Source: Astrothelium macrocarpum
Lineage: Eukaryota; Ascomycota; Dothideomycetes; Trypetheliales; Trypetheliaceae
Reading direction: 5' to 3'
Assembly (NCBI GenBank): GCA_021030915.1
Contig: JAGEMR010000113.1
Span: forward strand, 31,955-95,954
Length of the DNA: 64,000 nt
In this document: in pieces, positions 11,561-22,968 of the stretch
How positions within the stretch are numbered: position 1 is the first letter of the stretch
How the letters are laid out: every line of letters starts with the position of its first letter
Position numbers and translations under genes: made by a program
Notes under the pieces: model-generated
Seen by the model: only the letters and a program-made list of their open reading frames with translations
Databases searched by the model: none
Told to the model about the DNA's origin: nothing

Positions 11561-13177
11561 ATGACGACAATATGCGGCAACGAAAAACCAAAGAAACTTA
11601 AACGATTCTCTACAAAAGTCAAGACAGGATGTCAAACCTGCAAGATTCGACGTATCAAATGTGATGAAGCGCGTCCTTTTTGTCGAAGATGTACAAGTAC
11701 AGGTCGCAAGTGTGATGGCTATCAACTTGAAGTGAGACCGACTCATTACATTGCCCCTACGAACTCTCTCTGTTTGGCCAGAACAGGTGCCACTCTTACA
11801 AAGATAAATGGCACAAGCGAAGAAGCCCGATCCCTTGAATTCTACTTTGCACGAGCCGCTCCTCAGATCTCCGGTCTGCTCGGAGAAAAATTCTGGTCAC
11901 GGCTTGTCTATCAAATTGGCTATTCTGAGCCAGCTGTGCGCCATGCGCTGATAGCAATTGGATATCTTTTCGAAAAGGAAAGCAAAGCTTACAAGAAGCA
12001 GTCTTGCGAAGCTTCCGCCTACATCAAGGACGACTTTTTGTTCCATCAATACAACCGAGCAATCGGTCATTTGGTCAAACACTTGTCTGGAAACCCAAGT
12101 TCAATACACGTCTCTGTCGTTACCTGCGTCTTATTTGTCTGCTTGGAGTTTCTCATGCAACAGCCTTTTGGATGCTATGTACACTTCAGGAGTGGTCTTC
12201 AAATATTGTTCACTGCGCGAGATTCGAAAGCTATTGGTCCAATATCCTCAGAAGGGTTACGCAAAACTTCCGATAGGCCAACAACTTTGAAGACCTTGAG
12301 ACTACCGAAAGATCATACCGATAGCGTTATTGAAGAAAACCTTATTCCCTTGTTTACGCGCTTGAGCCTGGGCGCTTTGATACATGGCGCTGATGACACT
12401 CATGTTTTCTTCACCAATCCAGCAATACTCAAAAACATATCCATTACATTCTCTAATCTGGAGGAGAGCTGGCATATTCTTACCGATCTAATGAATCAGG
12501 CGTTAAAATTTATTAGATTGGCAACGAATAGGAAAATCGCACAGACATCACTCTCTGAAGAGGATACGAAGCTTCATGCCAGCCTTCTTTTGAGCTTGAA
12601 GAGATGGCTACAGTCGCAAGAAAAGTATGAGCGTGAGAATCATCAAAGTCTTAAAGGGGACACGAAGCTATGTTCTATACGGTTGTTTTATCGATGCGCT
12701 TGGATTTGGTTATCTTGTTGCACGGATCCGCTTGAAATGGAATACGATAACCATTTGGATGGCTTCGCGGAGCTCGTCTCTCTAGGGGATATCCTCGTGA
12801 ACTCTTCATCCGCCCGGTCAGATGCGACTGAGTTTGTCTTCACCTATGACATGGAGTTAATAGGTCCAATGTACTTTGGCGCTATAAGATGTCGTGACCC
12901 CACGTTGCGGCGCAGAGCCTTGTCAATGCTCACTGAACGAAGACGCCGCGAAGGGCTGTGGGACTCCAAGCGGTGTGTTGTGGTAGCGAAGCGAATAATT
13001 GCCCTTGAAGAGGCCGGACTCTGCGGATCCATCGTTCGGAAGCTTCCGCCAGCCAAATATAGAATACACGATGCAGTTGCTGAGATAGCGAGCCCTTCTT
13101 TCCGTACAACGTTTATTACACTACCTCATGGCGTTGGCTCAGCTCGTTATAGTTGGGACGAGACTTGCTATGTCTGA
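11561..13177 (+). CDS. Zn2Cys6 fungal transcription factor
   Basis: A single exon encodes 538 aa. The binuclear zinc cluster is at the N-terminus: Cys-24, 27, 34, 41, 44 and 51 in GCQTCKIRRIKCDEARPFC and RRCTSTGRKC, preceded by basic residues. The rest is a helical regulatory region of the fungal-specific type: a SLEFYFARAAPQISGLLG start, helices with VRHALIAIGYLFEK and CVLFVCLEFLMQQPFGCYVHF, and a C-terminal RRRREGLWDSKRC. This pattern is common in secondary-metabolism and nutrient regulators. A nuclear location and DNA binding to CGG motifs are family knowledge. The target genes are unknown, the divergent beta-lactamase-like gene being the obvious candidate. Confidence 0.9.
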   Translation: MTTICGNEKPKKLKRFSTKVKTGCQTCKIRRIKCDEARPFCRRCTSTGRKCDGYQLEVRPTHYIAPTNSLCLARTGATLTKINGTSEEARSLEFYFARAAPQISGLLGEKFWSRLVYQIGYSEPAVRHALIAIGYLFEKESKAYKKQSCEASAYIKDDFLFHQYNRAIGHLVKHLSGNPSSIHVSVVTCVLFVCLEFLMQQPFGCYVHFRSGLQILFTARDSKAIGPISSEGLRKTSDRPTTLKTLRLPKDHTDSVIEENLIPLFTRLSLGALIHGADDTHVFFTNPAILKNISITFSNLEESWHILTDLMNQALKFIRLATNRKIAQTSLSEEDTKLHASLLLSLKRWLQSQEKYERENHQSLKGDTKLCSIRLFYRCAWIWLSCCTDPLEMEYDNHLDGFAELVSLGDILVNSSSARSDATEFVFTYDMELIGPMYFGAIRCRDPTLRRRALSMLTERRRREGLWDSKRCVVVAKRIIALEEAGLCGSIVRKLPPAKYRIHDAVAEIASPSFRTTFITLPHGVGSARYSWDETCYV

Positions 13178-16100
13178 TTAATTCGACAAGTTATATAATT
13201 CGGTGAATTGCCGCTTCGTTACTCCGCGTAACCCGTCCAAATCTATAGTCCAAACCCTCTTCTGCTCCAACAGAGTCAAGGTTTATTCCAGCATGTCGTT
13301 GACCCCTCTGATGATACATCGGACATCATTGCAGCAACTATCTATTCATTCGTCTGGTTTTCTTCGAGAGCCCGGCAATGAGATCAGCTTTTCAAAATCA
13401 TCTGAGGGTCTAATCGCATTGTCCAGTTAGCCTGTGGAGCCAGAATCTTGGGTTCACTTATCCAGTCTTCCGAGTGCTCCGCAGCATGGGTCAAGTCTAT
13501 CTAGGCCAATGGCATTGCTCGCCAGTCTTGCTACGCCTACCACCGAATTTTACGGTCGGAAAGTCAAAGCGTTTTTGAAGGAGATCCTATAGTACAACTA
13601 TCAATAGCAATGAAGGGGCTCAACATACTGTTTGGCTATGAGCAAGCTGTGCGATTTTCATTTCCCGCCACAACTATACAAGGACGAAATGGACAGCCAT
13701 ACTTGTCAAGAACATCGTAATAGGACAAATTTAAATGCTACAAATGTTAAAGTGTGCTTAGCATCCAATCAGCTTCAAAATGTTTCCACTAGATGCCCGT
13801 CTAGAATCTTGCAAGGGCCAAAACGTCAAGGGACCATAAAACTAGTCAAACAGGTCATTTTGCATCCGTGCTGCGCTCGGAGTTGAAGTCTGAGAAACGT
13901 GCACGGTCAAGCTGTAGAGTTCAACGAGCTCGCGCTATCCCCCATCTATCGCTAAGGTGTTGTTTGAGTAAGCCATGTTCCGGCAATCTTCTACAAGAAT
14001 CATCTGCAGTAGTGACTGTTAGTGTTCTATCAGGTCCAAAGCATTTTCAAAACCCGATGTTGGCACTAAATCCGATATCTCTCCACATCGAACAAGAACC
14101 AACCACGTTTGCAATTATCAGTCAGGGTTCTTGGGAATGATTGCATAGAATGTGGAGAATTTGCATAATACTATATGCAAAGCACTATGCAAACTCCGGC
14201 CTCAGACTTTCGGCCTTCGGTCTCCGACCTTCAAATTTATATGCATAGAGTGATGCATAATTCATTATTCTTGATACCCCTGTTATCATCAACAGCAAGA
14301 GGTAAGTGCATCGAAATCCCATTGGTCTCAGTGGTACAATTCACCAAATCTTGGTCGGAACAGTTGTTCGACCTTGGAGAAATGATGGGAGAATTCATCC
14401 CGGGGGCAATCGCTGTGCTGTCGCCAATGGCACTGGCTTTGTGTCAGAGTACTGTGCTTTGCATAGATTTGCCCTTTTGCATAACAAGGCCCGCAACCTC
14501 AACATTGATCAGCAAATTTTTTTCTTTCGTCTCATTTACCGTCCTCATCCTGTTACGACGAGGCTCATCTGAATATCCATCTTGAGTGGACTTCCTCATT
14601 TGTCGTTTTCGAGCTGTTGCTTCACGAATGGCCTCAGCTATTATGAAGTATATAACCTTCACCAAGTCGCGAATATTGTACGATCTATTCTACGGCGATA
14701 ATTCAATTCTCACGACCTCCAAGAAATCTTGTACCTTCGCCAATAAAATCTTTGCAGTCGGATTAATTTAAAATCCTTTTTTATTAAATTCGTTCTTCGA
14801 CCAGGAGATCGGCTGCTTTAAGGGTCTATGGCGCTGTTTAAGGCCACAAAGTCAACTTCAATGACACCAGATGTTGGCGTACATGTTAATTTTGACAAAT
14901 GTCGCGAATTATCTACGCTCGTCTGTGAGTCTATCAATACCGATGTCTCTTATCCATAGCGAGACTGACGCATTGGAAAAGCCATTCCTGATCTCGAGCC
15001 TTTTGAAATTATCCCTTTCGCAGGGCAGTCTACAAACACCTGGACAACTGGAATGCCTTAGCCAAATGGAAGAACATGAAATCGTGGCATCGTGCAAGAC
15101 TTCATACGAATGGGATACACTGATGTGGCAGGAAAGACTAGACACGTTATTAACATGACCATTATCTTCTAGATTCCAAAAAGACCATCCGCATTTGTAG
15201 GGTCAAACTCTTTTGGCGAACACGCGTACGAATTTAGAAACACGCTTAAGCCCAGCAATGTCCTAGTTCAAATATCTCTTATCTGCAGAAACACGGGAAT
15301 ATCATGGACCACTATCGTCTTATCGAGCTCGTCTCGCAAGAACAAAGGATACTCTGTGATTCCTTTAGTATACATCTGGACACCCATTCGAAGTCAACTC
15401 GAGCTCAATAGCAAATTAGAGGATATTTGCACAGGGATTGTGTCTGAAAGATACTCATTTGAGGTTGAGTGCCTGCCATCATTCCTTCTAAGTGGAGCGT
15501 GGGAATTATTCTGTAAGCTCGCGGGGTCCAAGATGAAGGTACTAGCTTCAACATATGAACTCAATTTCTTTGCTAGTCATTCAATAGTACCAACGAATAT
15601 GTAATTCAAATCTCATAAGCGAAAAATCTGCGAGATCTTCGAGCGGAGCTCGTTCAAGACCTTGCATGAATGGATGAACATGAAACTGTAGTCGGACCCT
15701 TCGGCTCGACAAAGGAACTTGGCATTCAGCTTGTGCGTCGGGTCTGCGACAGACACATGGCTCCCAATTCCGAGATCATTATTCGTCTCGGAACTTGAAG
15801 CATGACGAGATTCAGTAGGTATTCCCCTTCTTAAAATGGAAACTACCAACTAGGAAAGGTTCTGTCCAACATATCAGCTCGTCGACCATGAACTAGTTGC
15901 CATACGCGGTCAAGTCTTCCGGGTTCAATTTCGAGCTCTATGAGGAAACCACGGTCACACCGACCCGGAGCATTCAGCCAGTCAATGAAAGAGGGCCAAC
16001 ACTGTTCGCCCCAAAAATGGAATGTCCCCCTTCAAAGGGAAACTGAAGCCGCTTCGTGGGTGAGTGCTCTGTGGGTTCGGAAGATACTGAATGCTGGATG

Positions 16101-16722
16101 CTGAATGCTCTGTGCTGTAACGCTTTTCGGGACCAATCGTCAGCGTGTCTCCGAACATCTCGGTTCTCCGGGTCGTTGATCCGGTCTCCACTGCCAGAGA
16201 TATTCATTGGACAAGGTAGGATTGGAGCGTCTGCCTGCCATTTGCCACTCGGTACGGTGACTGGCCATTCAGATATCAAACCGAGCTCACAAATATGATT
16301 TCGGACCTCTCGGGGAGGAATAAGCACTGAAGCTCTTCGACGTCCCATTGCTACCCGACTGACACAGAATTGATTAGGCAGAGATTATGGTACGTTCAAT
16401 TAGAGCACTGTTGTTGTGAGGGCTGCAGCATTAGAGCGAAGGGTAGCGCTGCGGCACGGGCTTGTTGCGCAGTGGTACCACATTTTACAATGACGAATAA
16501 TAGGATAGAAATGCTGTTGCCTGGAGAGTTTCCTACAGCGGTAGCCCGGACTATAGTCCCAAAATCCGCATGGCGCATCGATAACCAGGAATACGGTGAC
16601 TCGCGGCACCTTTGCTCGCGTATCACAACCACATACATGATGGCGGGTCCTGCAGCCTGCTTAGATTCTCAACAGGGGCTACAAAGCCCTATAGAAAGAG
16701 CTTTCTTAGATATCTGCTTTGC
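13178..16722. other. 3.5 kb gene-poor stretch with unrecognised, possibly decayed ORFs
   Basis: Several short ORFs occur (plus strand 13868-14140, 14175-14585, 14871-15158, 15356-15604; minus strand 15974-16348). None has a motif I can assign. Between about 14880 and 15600 one plus-strand frame stays protein-like across several stops, which would suit a decayed gene. This is an impression and not a proven homology. Confidence 0.35.
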
Positions 16723-18306
16723 TTACACAACCTCCTGGTGTACAGGCTGCACAATGCCTTTCTCAGTCTCCACCATTGCATCTTCTAGTCCTGCTTCACG
16801 CTTCAACCCTGCTGGCGGATGCACGGCTGTCAGTGTGCTATCTAGAAAAGGGAAAATGGGGTGATCCCCCTCGAACATGGCGTCCATCTCTTCCAAACTC
16901 CGATTCGCCGTCTCCACCTGAAACAGCCACGTCGATAATGCAGCCGCGAATGATATGCCTGCAAAGATAATGTACAAGATCCAAGATATCTTGTTAAGCG
17001 CCGTGGGGATGTAAAGCGCAAACCAAAAGTTGACGAACCAATTCGTCGCCGTCGTCATGCTGTTCGCCCGCCCACGCGTGATCATGGGAAAAATTTCGGC
17101 CGGCACCACCCACGCCGGCGTTGCCCATGAAATGGCAAAGCTGGCAACGTACAGGTACAGGAACGCGATGACGGCCTTTCCGGCGCTCGCGTGAGCGGTA
17201 AAATCGAAGTCGATCTTATGCTGGACAGGATCATAGCGCGGATCTCCTAGGGTTCTGAGCAAGACCCCGATAAGTAACATGCAAATGCCCATGGCGATCG
17301 CACCCCATATCATGGGACGCCTCCGACCCCAAGTATCGAGGTAGTACATGTTCGGCCAAGTAACCACGTTCAAGACAACACCTTCGATAACATTGGAGAG
17401 CAAGGAGGCCGCCGAACTACCAACGCCGGCTTGTTCAAACAAAAAGGGCGCGTAGTAAAGTATAGAATTTATTCCGACTGCTTGCTGCCAAAATTGAGCA
17501 CCAAGGCCAATGAAGGTACGTCGAGAGTACTTTTTGGAGAAAAGAATGGAGAAGTATGATGGTTTCTCCAGTGACTCTTCAAGTGCAAATTTCTGTTTGA
17601 TCTCAGCATATTCTTCTAGGACATAATCATCCGTATCATCACCGTCGGCATGGACTCGTGCGAGAACCTGCAGCGCATCTTGATCCCGACCCTTGGAGAC
17701 AAGCCATCGTGGGGATTCAGGCAGCCACCACATAATGCAAAACAAAGCAAAAGTTGGAACCATTTGGATGCCGATCGGAGTCCGCCAGGCGGCATTGCTG
17801 GGTATGAAGGAACATCCATACTGGATAAGAAATGCGGTCAGGATTCCGAAGTTGATTACGCATTGCTGCAATGAGATGATACGACCGCGAATTTCTTTTG
17901 GCGTCACTTCACTCTGCCACAGCGGCACCATCATCGCGCAGCATCCATTTGCCAATCCATTTATGACACGCCCAGCGATAAGGCACTTCACGTTGTTTGA
18001 GGCACAACTGATTGCGATTCCAATAGTGAACAATGCTGACCCCCAAATGATAGTCTTCCTTCTCCCAAGCGCGTCCGCAAGAAAAAAGCCGGTCAGCAAG
18101 CTCCCAGCAAAGGCGCCGGCCTGGATCGCAGCCGTGATTCCTCCCTGAAGACCGTTCGATGGGTTGTGAAAGTACGCATTGAACTGGCTCATAACCAGAA
18201 TGCCGGATATGGAGCCGGTATCATAGCCAAACGCATATCCTCCAAGCGTGGGCGCAATACCGTACACATACGGCTTTAGCCTTGCAATCCCACGCTTTCT
18301 CCCCAT
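16723..18306 (-). CDS. MFS sugar transporter (SP family)
   Basis: From the Met at 18306 the protein has 527 aa, about the usual length for the family. The motifs are those of fungal hexose/polyol transporters: GGYAFGYDTGSISGIL in helix 1, the loop LADALGRRKT (about 78-85), PESPRWL (196-202), QFWQQAVGINSILYYAPFLF in helix 7, a second GRRRPM, and VPAEIFPMITRGRANS. Twelve membrane helices are expected and it should act as a plasma-membrane proton symporter or facilitator. The same frame stays open upstream to a Met at 18609, but those 101 residues are polar and unlike the family, so I place the start at 18306. The substrate is not predictable. The nearest divergent gene is the aldolase at 21895. 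Confidence 0.9.
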   Translation of the reverse strand: MGRKRGIARLKPYVYGIAPTLGGYAFGYDTGSISGILVMSQFNAYFHNPSNGLQGGITAAIQAGAFAGSLLTGFFLADALGRRKTIIWGSALFTIGIAISCASNNVKCLIAGRVINGLANGCCAMMVPLWQSEVTPKEIRGRIISLQQCVINFGILTAFLIQYGCSFIPSNAAWRTPIGIQMVPTFALFCIMWWLPESPRWLVSKGRDQDALQVLARVHADGDDTDDYVLEEYAEIKQKFALEESLEKPSYFSILFSKKYSRRTFIGLGAQFWQQAVGINSILYYAPFLFEQAGVGSSAASLLSNVIEGVVLNVVTWPNMYYLDTWGRRRPMIWGAIAMGICMLLIGVLLRTLGDPRYDPVQHKIDFDFTAHASAGKAVIAFLYLYVASFAISWATPAWVVPAEIFPMITRGRANSMTTATNWFVNFWFALYIPTALNKISWILYIIFAGISFAAALSTWLFQVETANRSLEEMDAMFEGDHPIFPFLDSTLTAVHPPAGLKREAGLEDAMVETEKGIVQPVHQEVV

Positions 18307-21300
18307 TGCAGTCAAGATCTTTTCTCGACCTGTCCTCCACGCGTGGTCCAGACCAGTGCAGGAAGGTTGACCGGGAGGTCCGGAGTGTGGTGGCACAAGA
18401 GCAGACGCCTTGGCATGTATAGTTCCGCGGTCTCCATTTCTCTGCCACGGTAGACCTTCTGAGAGTTCGGCTGTTTGGGTAGTTGGTGGGAGAATTTCGA
18501 CTCCGCTAACGATTCTGCAGCCGGTTCCCACGTCTTGCCCTGTAGCGCGTCTGATTTCCCTCGAAAAATGTGGGGTTGTGCGGAGAGCGATGGTCCGTCC
18601 TGATGTCAAGGGTACCTTGTTCGTGGGATTCGTAGGCCAGGGCAGCCCAGATGAAATCTAGTCAGTGTCGGTAGCTGGGATAAAAATCCTCCGAACTCGT
18701 CACTTGAGGATCATATCGCGGTTTTTGTGTTTTTATCGTCTCTTCAACTTCGCGCCTTCAGAATAAGAAGAGATTCGATCTTATTCGTGTGTCAAAATTT
18801 CCAACGTTTATCAAATCTGTTTCATCGATCAAGCAAGGTCCTTCGGACGACTTACTTGAATGTATCGCGACATGGGCTTGGATGCATTTGAGTACGACGG
18901 GTTGATGCCACATGAAAAAATGCGGAGACCTGTGTATACTCGAGCGCGTTTGAAGCGAAGTCAAAGCAGTCTAGGAAGCCCCGGCGCGACCATCGCAAGT
19001 GCAATAAAATTTCAATGAGTAGCGTTGGAGAGCAAAAAACAATGTACACACTAGAATACAAAAGCGGTCTCGAGTTCAGAATCCAAAGAAGGCTGAGAAC
19101 GAGTCGCCTACACTTTAGAACGCTCTTGAACGATTGGTACATTCTGATCCTGTTTGAGACCAATTACCAAGAGCAAAAGCATGAGAGCAATTTTGGACCT
19201 GACGAACAGAAGTCCAATTTCAGTTTCGAGGGCCGAGTAACGGAGACTCGATCCAACAACAGCTTGACAGTTGCAAGCGTTGAATCGACTGCTGCCTGCG
19301 GTCCCCGAAATCAGGGAACCATGGAAGGCCAGATTCGGGCCGGCTTCCCCAGAGCTGTTCTAGATTTGTCGCATGACTCCATATAGTTCCACGACTTCAT
19401 CCCATATTTCTGGTCTTCGTGCTCTGGATATCAATTTTCGTCATGGACAATTTCATGCTCGAAACCAACCAAAAGTCTCGATTTTTTCATTTTACCCGAA
19501 CTTCATTACAAATAGAAAATGATTTGGCATCTCAGTGACTAGTAAAGGCAGGCAACCAGAGCTTTGTGGCACAACTGGCTAATACCTCTTACGTATGATC
19601 CAAAAAGCCTTCGTGGTAGCGTCCAATGACTTAAAAGACTCATAGCGCTCTTCAAATATACTTGGAGAAGGTAGGTCAGCTTCACTCATCGCTCCATGTA
19701 GAGAACTCGAAACGTGTTCCCACTTTGATTATTGGCATGATCCTCACGACTTCATTTTTGCGAATATAACGGGTATCTTGACATGTGTAGAACATTGGTG
19801 GAAACAATCGTATTTGACGTAGTGTATGACACGCGTGGATGCATTGCAACTGCTCTACTGCAACGCAAACTTTTCCCTGCTGATGCATCTGCGTAGCACT
19901 AACCCGAGTCTTCCTTCGAGGCAAACAGAATAGGATTCGGCCAAGCCTGCAGAAGTGAGGTCAGCAGTGAAAGATCCGAGTGAGAAAGCCGACATTGATG
20001 ACGACGTGAGGGCACGAGGGGTGGTTTTTAAAGTCGTCAAAGTGTTTAAATCTGCATGTTGTGGCTCTAAGGTCCGGGAATAAGGCCGAACTTTCGGAAT
20101 TCATGCAACACCGCCTGTTAGAAGCGCTAGGAACGGATTGATCTTAATGATCCAATAAAGCAATTTGTTACCAGACAAAGATGTTGAAGATTGCGGAATG
20201 CGTCGGCTGGGTCGATAGATTTGCCTTTCGGACTTTCTTGCTTCGAGCTATCTAGCTAGATTCCGGATCGACAGTGCTATTTGAGGCTTCCCACACAGTG
20301 CTATCCTGGCATCAACGGTGATCCCCCTCAAGAAGACGGAATCTGCGGGGTAAGAAATCATCTCTGGTACGAGAATGCGAGGATCCTAGGTGTTGCATCT
20401 TTGGTCTAGACTTGGCACAAACCGATTATCGCAGGGCCTGAGAAAATGAGACGCGCCGTCTCTTTCCATTTTCATAGCTGTCGTGCCGTGCTTTTGAGGG
20501 AACCGTCTTTCTCGCCAACGCTGTGTACCTTTGTGCCGATCGAGACGGCGTGGGGGTTCGCCAAGAACCAAAAGCAGACTTCCTTCCGACAAGGTCCACG
20601 GAATTCCGCCGGACGGCATTTCCTCCTCTCCAGCATAAAAAGCTTCCGCTGCAATATCGGTCCAAGTAGCCCTATGAAGATTTTGCGGCTGAAGGCCACG
20701 TTTCTTGGGCGGCAAAAGCAAACATGAATTGCATCAACCAGATGGCTTACAGAAGCAACAGAGCAAAGAGTGGGGAGCTCTCCCGCCCCCAATGGCTCAA
20801 AGTAGCATAGGATCTTCATTATCCCCGCGTCCCACGGCGTGGGATTTTTGATGGAAAGTTTGTCGCATGCCACGGTACCACCAACAGACCATGTGGTCCT
20901 GCAGGTCATGAATTGACATACGGGATCCAGCAGTAGGGGCACTCATTCATGCTGCAAGAGATTGAAGGTACGGATTTCCGGCAACGAGAAATATGACTCG
21001 AAACCTGTTGTGCTCCTGATCGCGGAGCTCCCCTTTCCATGATGCCATGCTCAGCTTCATTTTGCACGCCCTGTCTCCTCTCGCACCTTGTGATGGGCCT
21101 GGTTTCAGGCGATGTCCGTCGCTGTAGCCTGATGGACGTCGTTCTGGTGAGGCGGTTTGCCCTAGATTCAACAGCGGGCAACAATGTGGCTCCGCCCAAC
21201 GCCATGGCTTCGTAACTGGGACCCCCACGCCCGAACCGCATGCCCTGAGTCAAAGTCACTAGATGAGCGTCGAACCCCTGTCATTGCGCGTTCCTGCATC

Positions 21301-21894
21301 ACCCAATCGCAGGGGTTCGCCTGACGCGATGGAGAAATCACATGCACTTTTGCAGGCTTGCTCCGGGCTCCCTTGCTGGGCAGCAGAAGCAAGCGATCAC
21401 TGGTCGAGTCAAGGAAGAGGGTTATTACACGCCTTGGCAAATCGGTTGCGTGCCGTCGTTTCCTTACGCCATTTCTGCGTAATTCAGCTCTGGTTTTTGC
21501 CCGGAGCGAGAGAAAGGCTGCAACCCGCATGTTCCCGGACGACGCGCTGGGGGAAAAATTCGTTGAACGGCAAGTTAGGAGAACATCGTTTATTGCAGCC
21601 CGCTGGGGAGCACCCTGCTTTTCATTCGTCGGCCTTGAGAGGAGCCTTTCTGACACTTAGGACTATATGGACTAGAAGCAGGTTTGCTCAGCGAAACCCC
21701 CACTTGCTTTTACACAGTTGCGGAGCATCAAGCCAAGTATTTAAACCTCTCCCGTATCTTTTCATAAGCTTCAGCCGGTGGGTCCACGCGTAAGATCAAG
21801 TTCAGTTATCTTCCTTGTTCGCAGACGCTGAACCGATTTAACCTACTTCTTCCTTGGTATTCATCATTTATATTTGAGCAAGATCTTCCGTAGA
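18307..21894. other. 3.6 kb region between divergent transporter and aldolase genes, no supported gene
   Basis: ORFs up to 176 codons are present on both strands (for example 21263-21793 plus, 21168-21656 minus, 20472-20942 minus). They overlap one another, have no recognisable domain, and look like chance frames. The last 200 bp hold the aldolase promoter. Confidence 0.4.
21738..21745 (+). promoter_or_regulatory. TATA-like box upstream of the DHDPS-family gene
   Basis: TATTTAAA lies about 150 bp before the ATG at 21895, followed by a pyrimidine-rich leader. This suits a core promoter, but such short matches are common by chance. Confidence 0.35.
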
Positions 21895-22968
21895 ATGTCC
21901 CCTCATCACGATTCTCCTTCAACACCCGACGGCTTTCTTACTTCTAGCTTTGACGATATGGCACTGAACTTATCAAACTCTTCCGACAATGTGTCGATTG
22001 ACTCTTCGGATATTGGCTCAAGCATCAAACGGCCTCTTGTCCCAGGCCTCTACGTTCCTACACTCGCCTTCTTTGATCCTATAACAGAAGACTTGGATCT
22101 TGCGGCGATTGGCAAGCATGCGGTACGATTAATCCAGGCTGGTGCGGCTGGCATTGCAACTCAAGGATCAAACGGGGAAGCTGTTCATCTTACTCACCGA
22201 GAGAGAAACCAAATCACGGCCACAACCCGCAGGGTACTTGATGAAGCAAACTTCAACGACGTTCCTGTGATTGTGGGTTGTGGCTCACAATCAACTCGAG
22301 AGACTGTCGAACTCTGCAGAGAAGCAGCGCAATCTGGCGGCGACTATGCTCTCGTGCTCCCACCAGCGTATTACAAGACGCTCTTCAAGTCAGATTCAAT
22401 AGTCGAGTTTTTCAGAGACGTAGCAAACCGCTCTCCGATTCCAATCATCATTTACAACTTTCCTGGCGCAGTAGCTGGTCTGGACCTCTCGTCAACAGAC
22501 ATCATTGAATTAGCAAAGCATCCGAACGTCATCGGATGCAAACTTACATGTGGAAACACGGGCAAACTAAACAGAATTGCTTCTGCTACGCGTGCTGCAA
22601 CATACTCCGATCCCGGGTCTGGTTTCATGTGCATGGGTGGGTCCGCTGACTTTACCCTGCAAACCCTTATCGGGGGCGGTTCCGGTGTGATAGCCGGTCT
22701 AGGCAATCTTTCGCCTAAAGCGTGCGTTGAGGTGATCAAGCTATACGAAGCGGGAAGGCTGAAAGAAGCGCGCAAGATGCAAGCTACCGTTGCCTCGGGC
22801 GACTGGGCTGCTATTCAAGGCGGCGTCGTTGGCCTCAAATGCGCTATGGAATGCTACCTTGGGTACGGTGGCTACGGGCGAAAGCCATTACCAAAGCCGG
22901 GCAAAGGAGAGGCTGTAAAATGGGCGAATGACTTTGAAGAATTGATGCGACTGGAGAAGAGCTTATAA
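21895..22968 (+). CDS. DHDPS/HOGA-type aldolase (class I, Schiff base)
   Basis: A single exon encodes 357 aa from the ATG at 21895; the codons before it have no upstream ATG. The (beta/alpha)8 dihydrodipicolinate-synthase fold is clear: VPGLYVPTLAFFDP, the pyruvate-binding GSNGE (91-95), ALVLPPAYYK, the catalytic Tyr-187 in IIIYNFPGAVAG, and the Schiff-base Lys-216 in VIGCKLTCGN. Fungi make lysine by the aminoadipate route, so this is not lysine synthesis. The family members in fungi cleave 4-hydroxy-2-oxoglutarate or 2-keto-3-deoxy sugar acids; the L-threo-3-deoxy-hexulosonate aldolase of galacturonate breakdown is a related enzyme. The Ser/Asp-rich first 50 residues are not part of the fold. 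The divergent sugar transporter could supply a substrate, though this is only suggested by position. Confidence 0.88.
   Translation: MSPHHDSPSTPDGFLTSSFDDMALNLSNSSDNVSIDSSDIGSSIKRPLVPGLYVPTLAFFDPITEDLDLAAIGKHAVRLIQAGAAGIATQGSNGEAVHLTHRERNQITATTRRVLDEANFNDVPVIVGCGSQSTRETVELCREAAQSGGDYALVLPPAYYKTLFKSDSIVEFFRDVANRSPIPIIIYNFPGAVAGLDLSSTDIIELAKHPNVIGCKLTCGNTGKLNRIASATRAATYSDPGSGFMCMGGSADFTLQTLIGGGSGVIAGLGNLSPKACVEVIKLYEAGRLKEARKMQATVASGDWAAIQGGVVGLKCAMECYLGYGGYGRKPLPKPGKGEAVKWANDFEELMRLEKSL

Noticed and set aside
16723..18609. Longer sugar transporter starting at 18609
   Set aside because: The extra 101 residues are polar, carry no family similarity and precede a good Met (MGRKRG) directly before the first helix.
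21874..21894. Start of the DHDPS-type aldolase at 21874
   Set aside because: That codon is TTG; the first ATG in frame is 21895.
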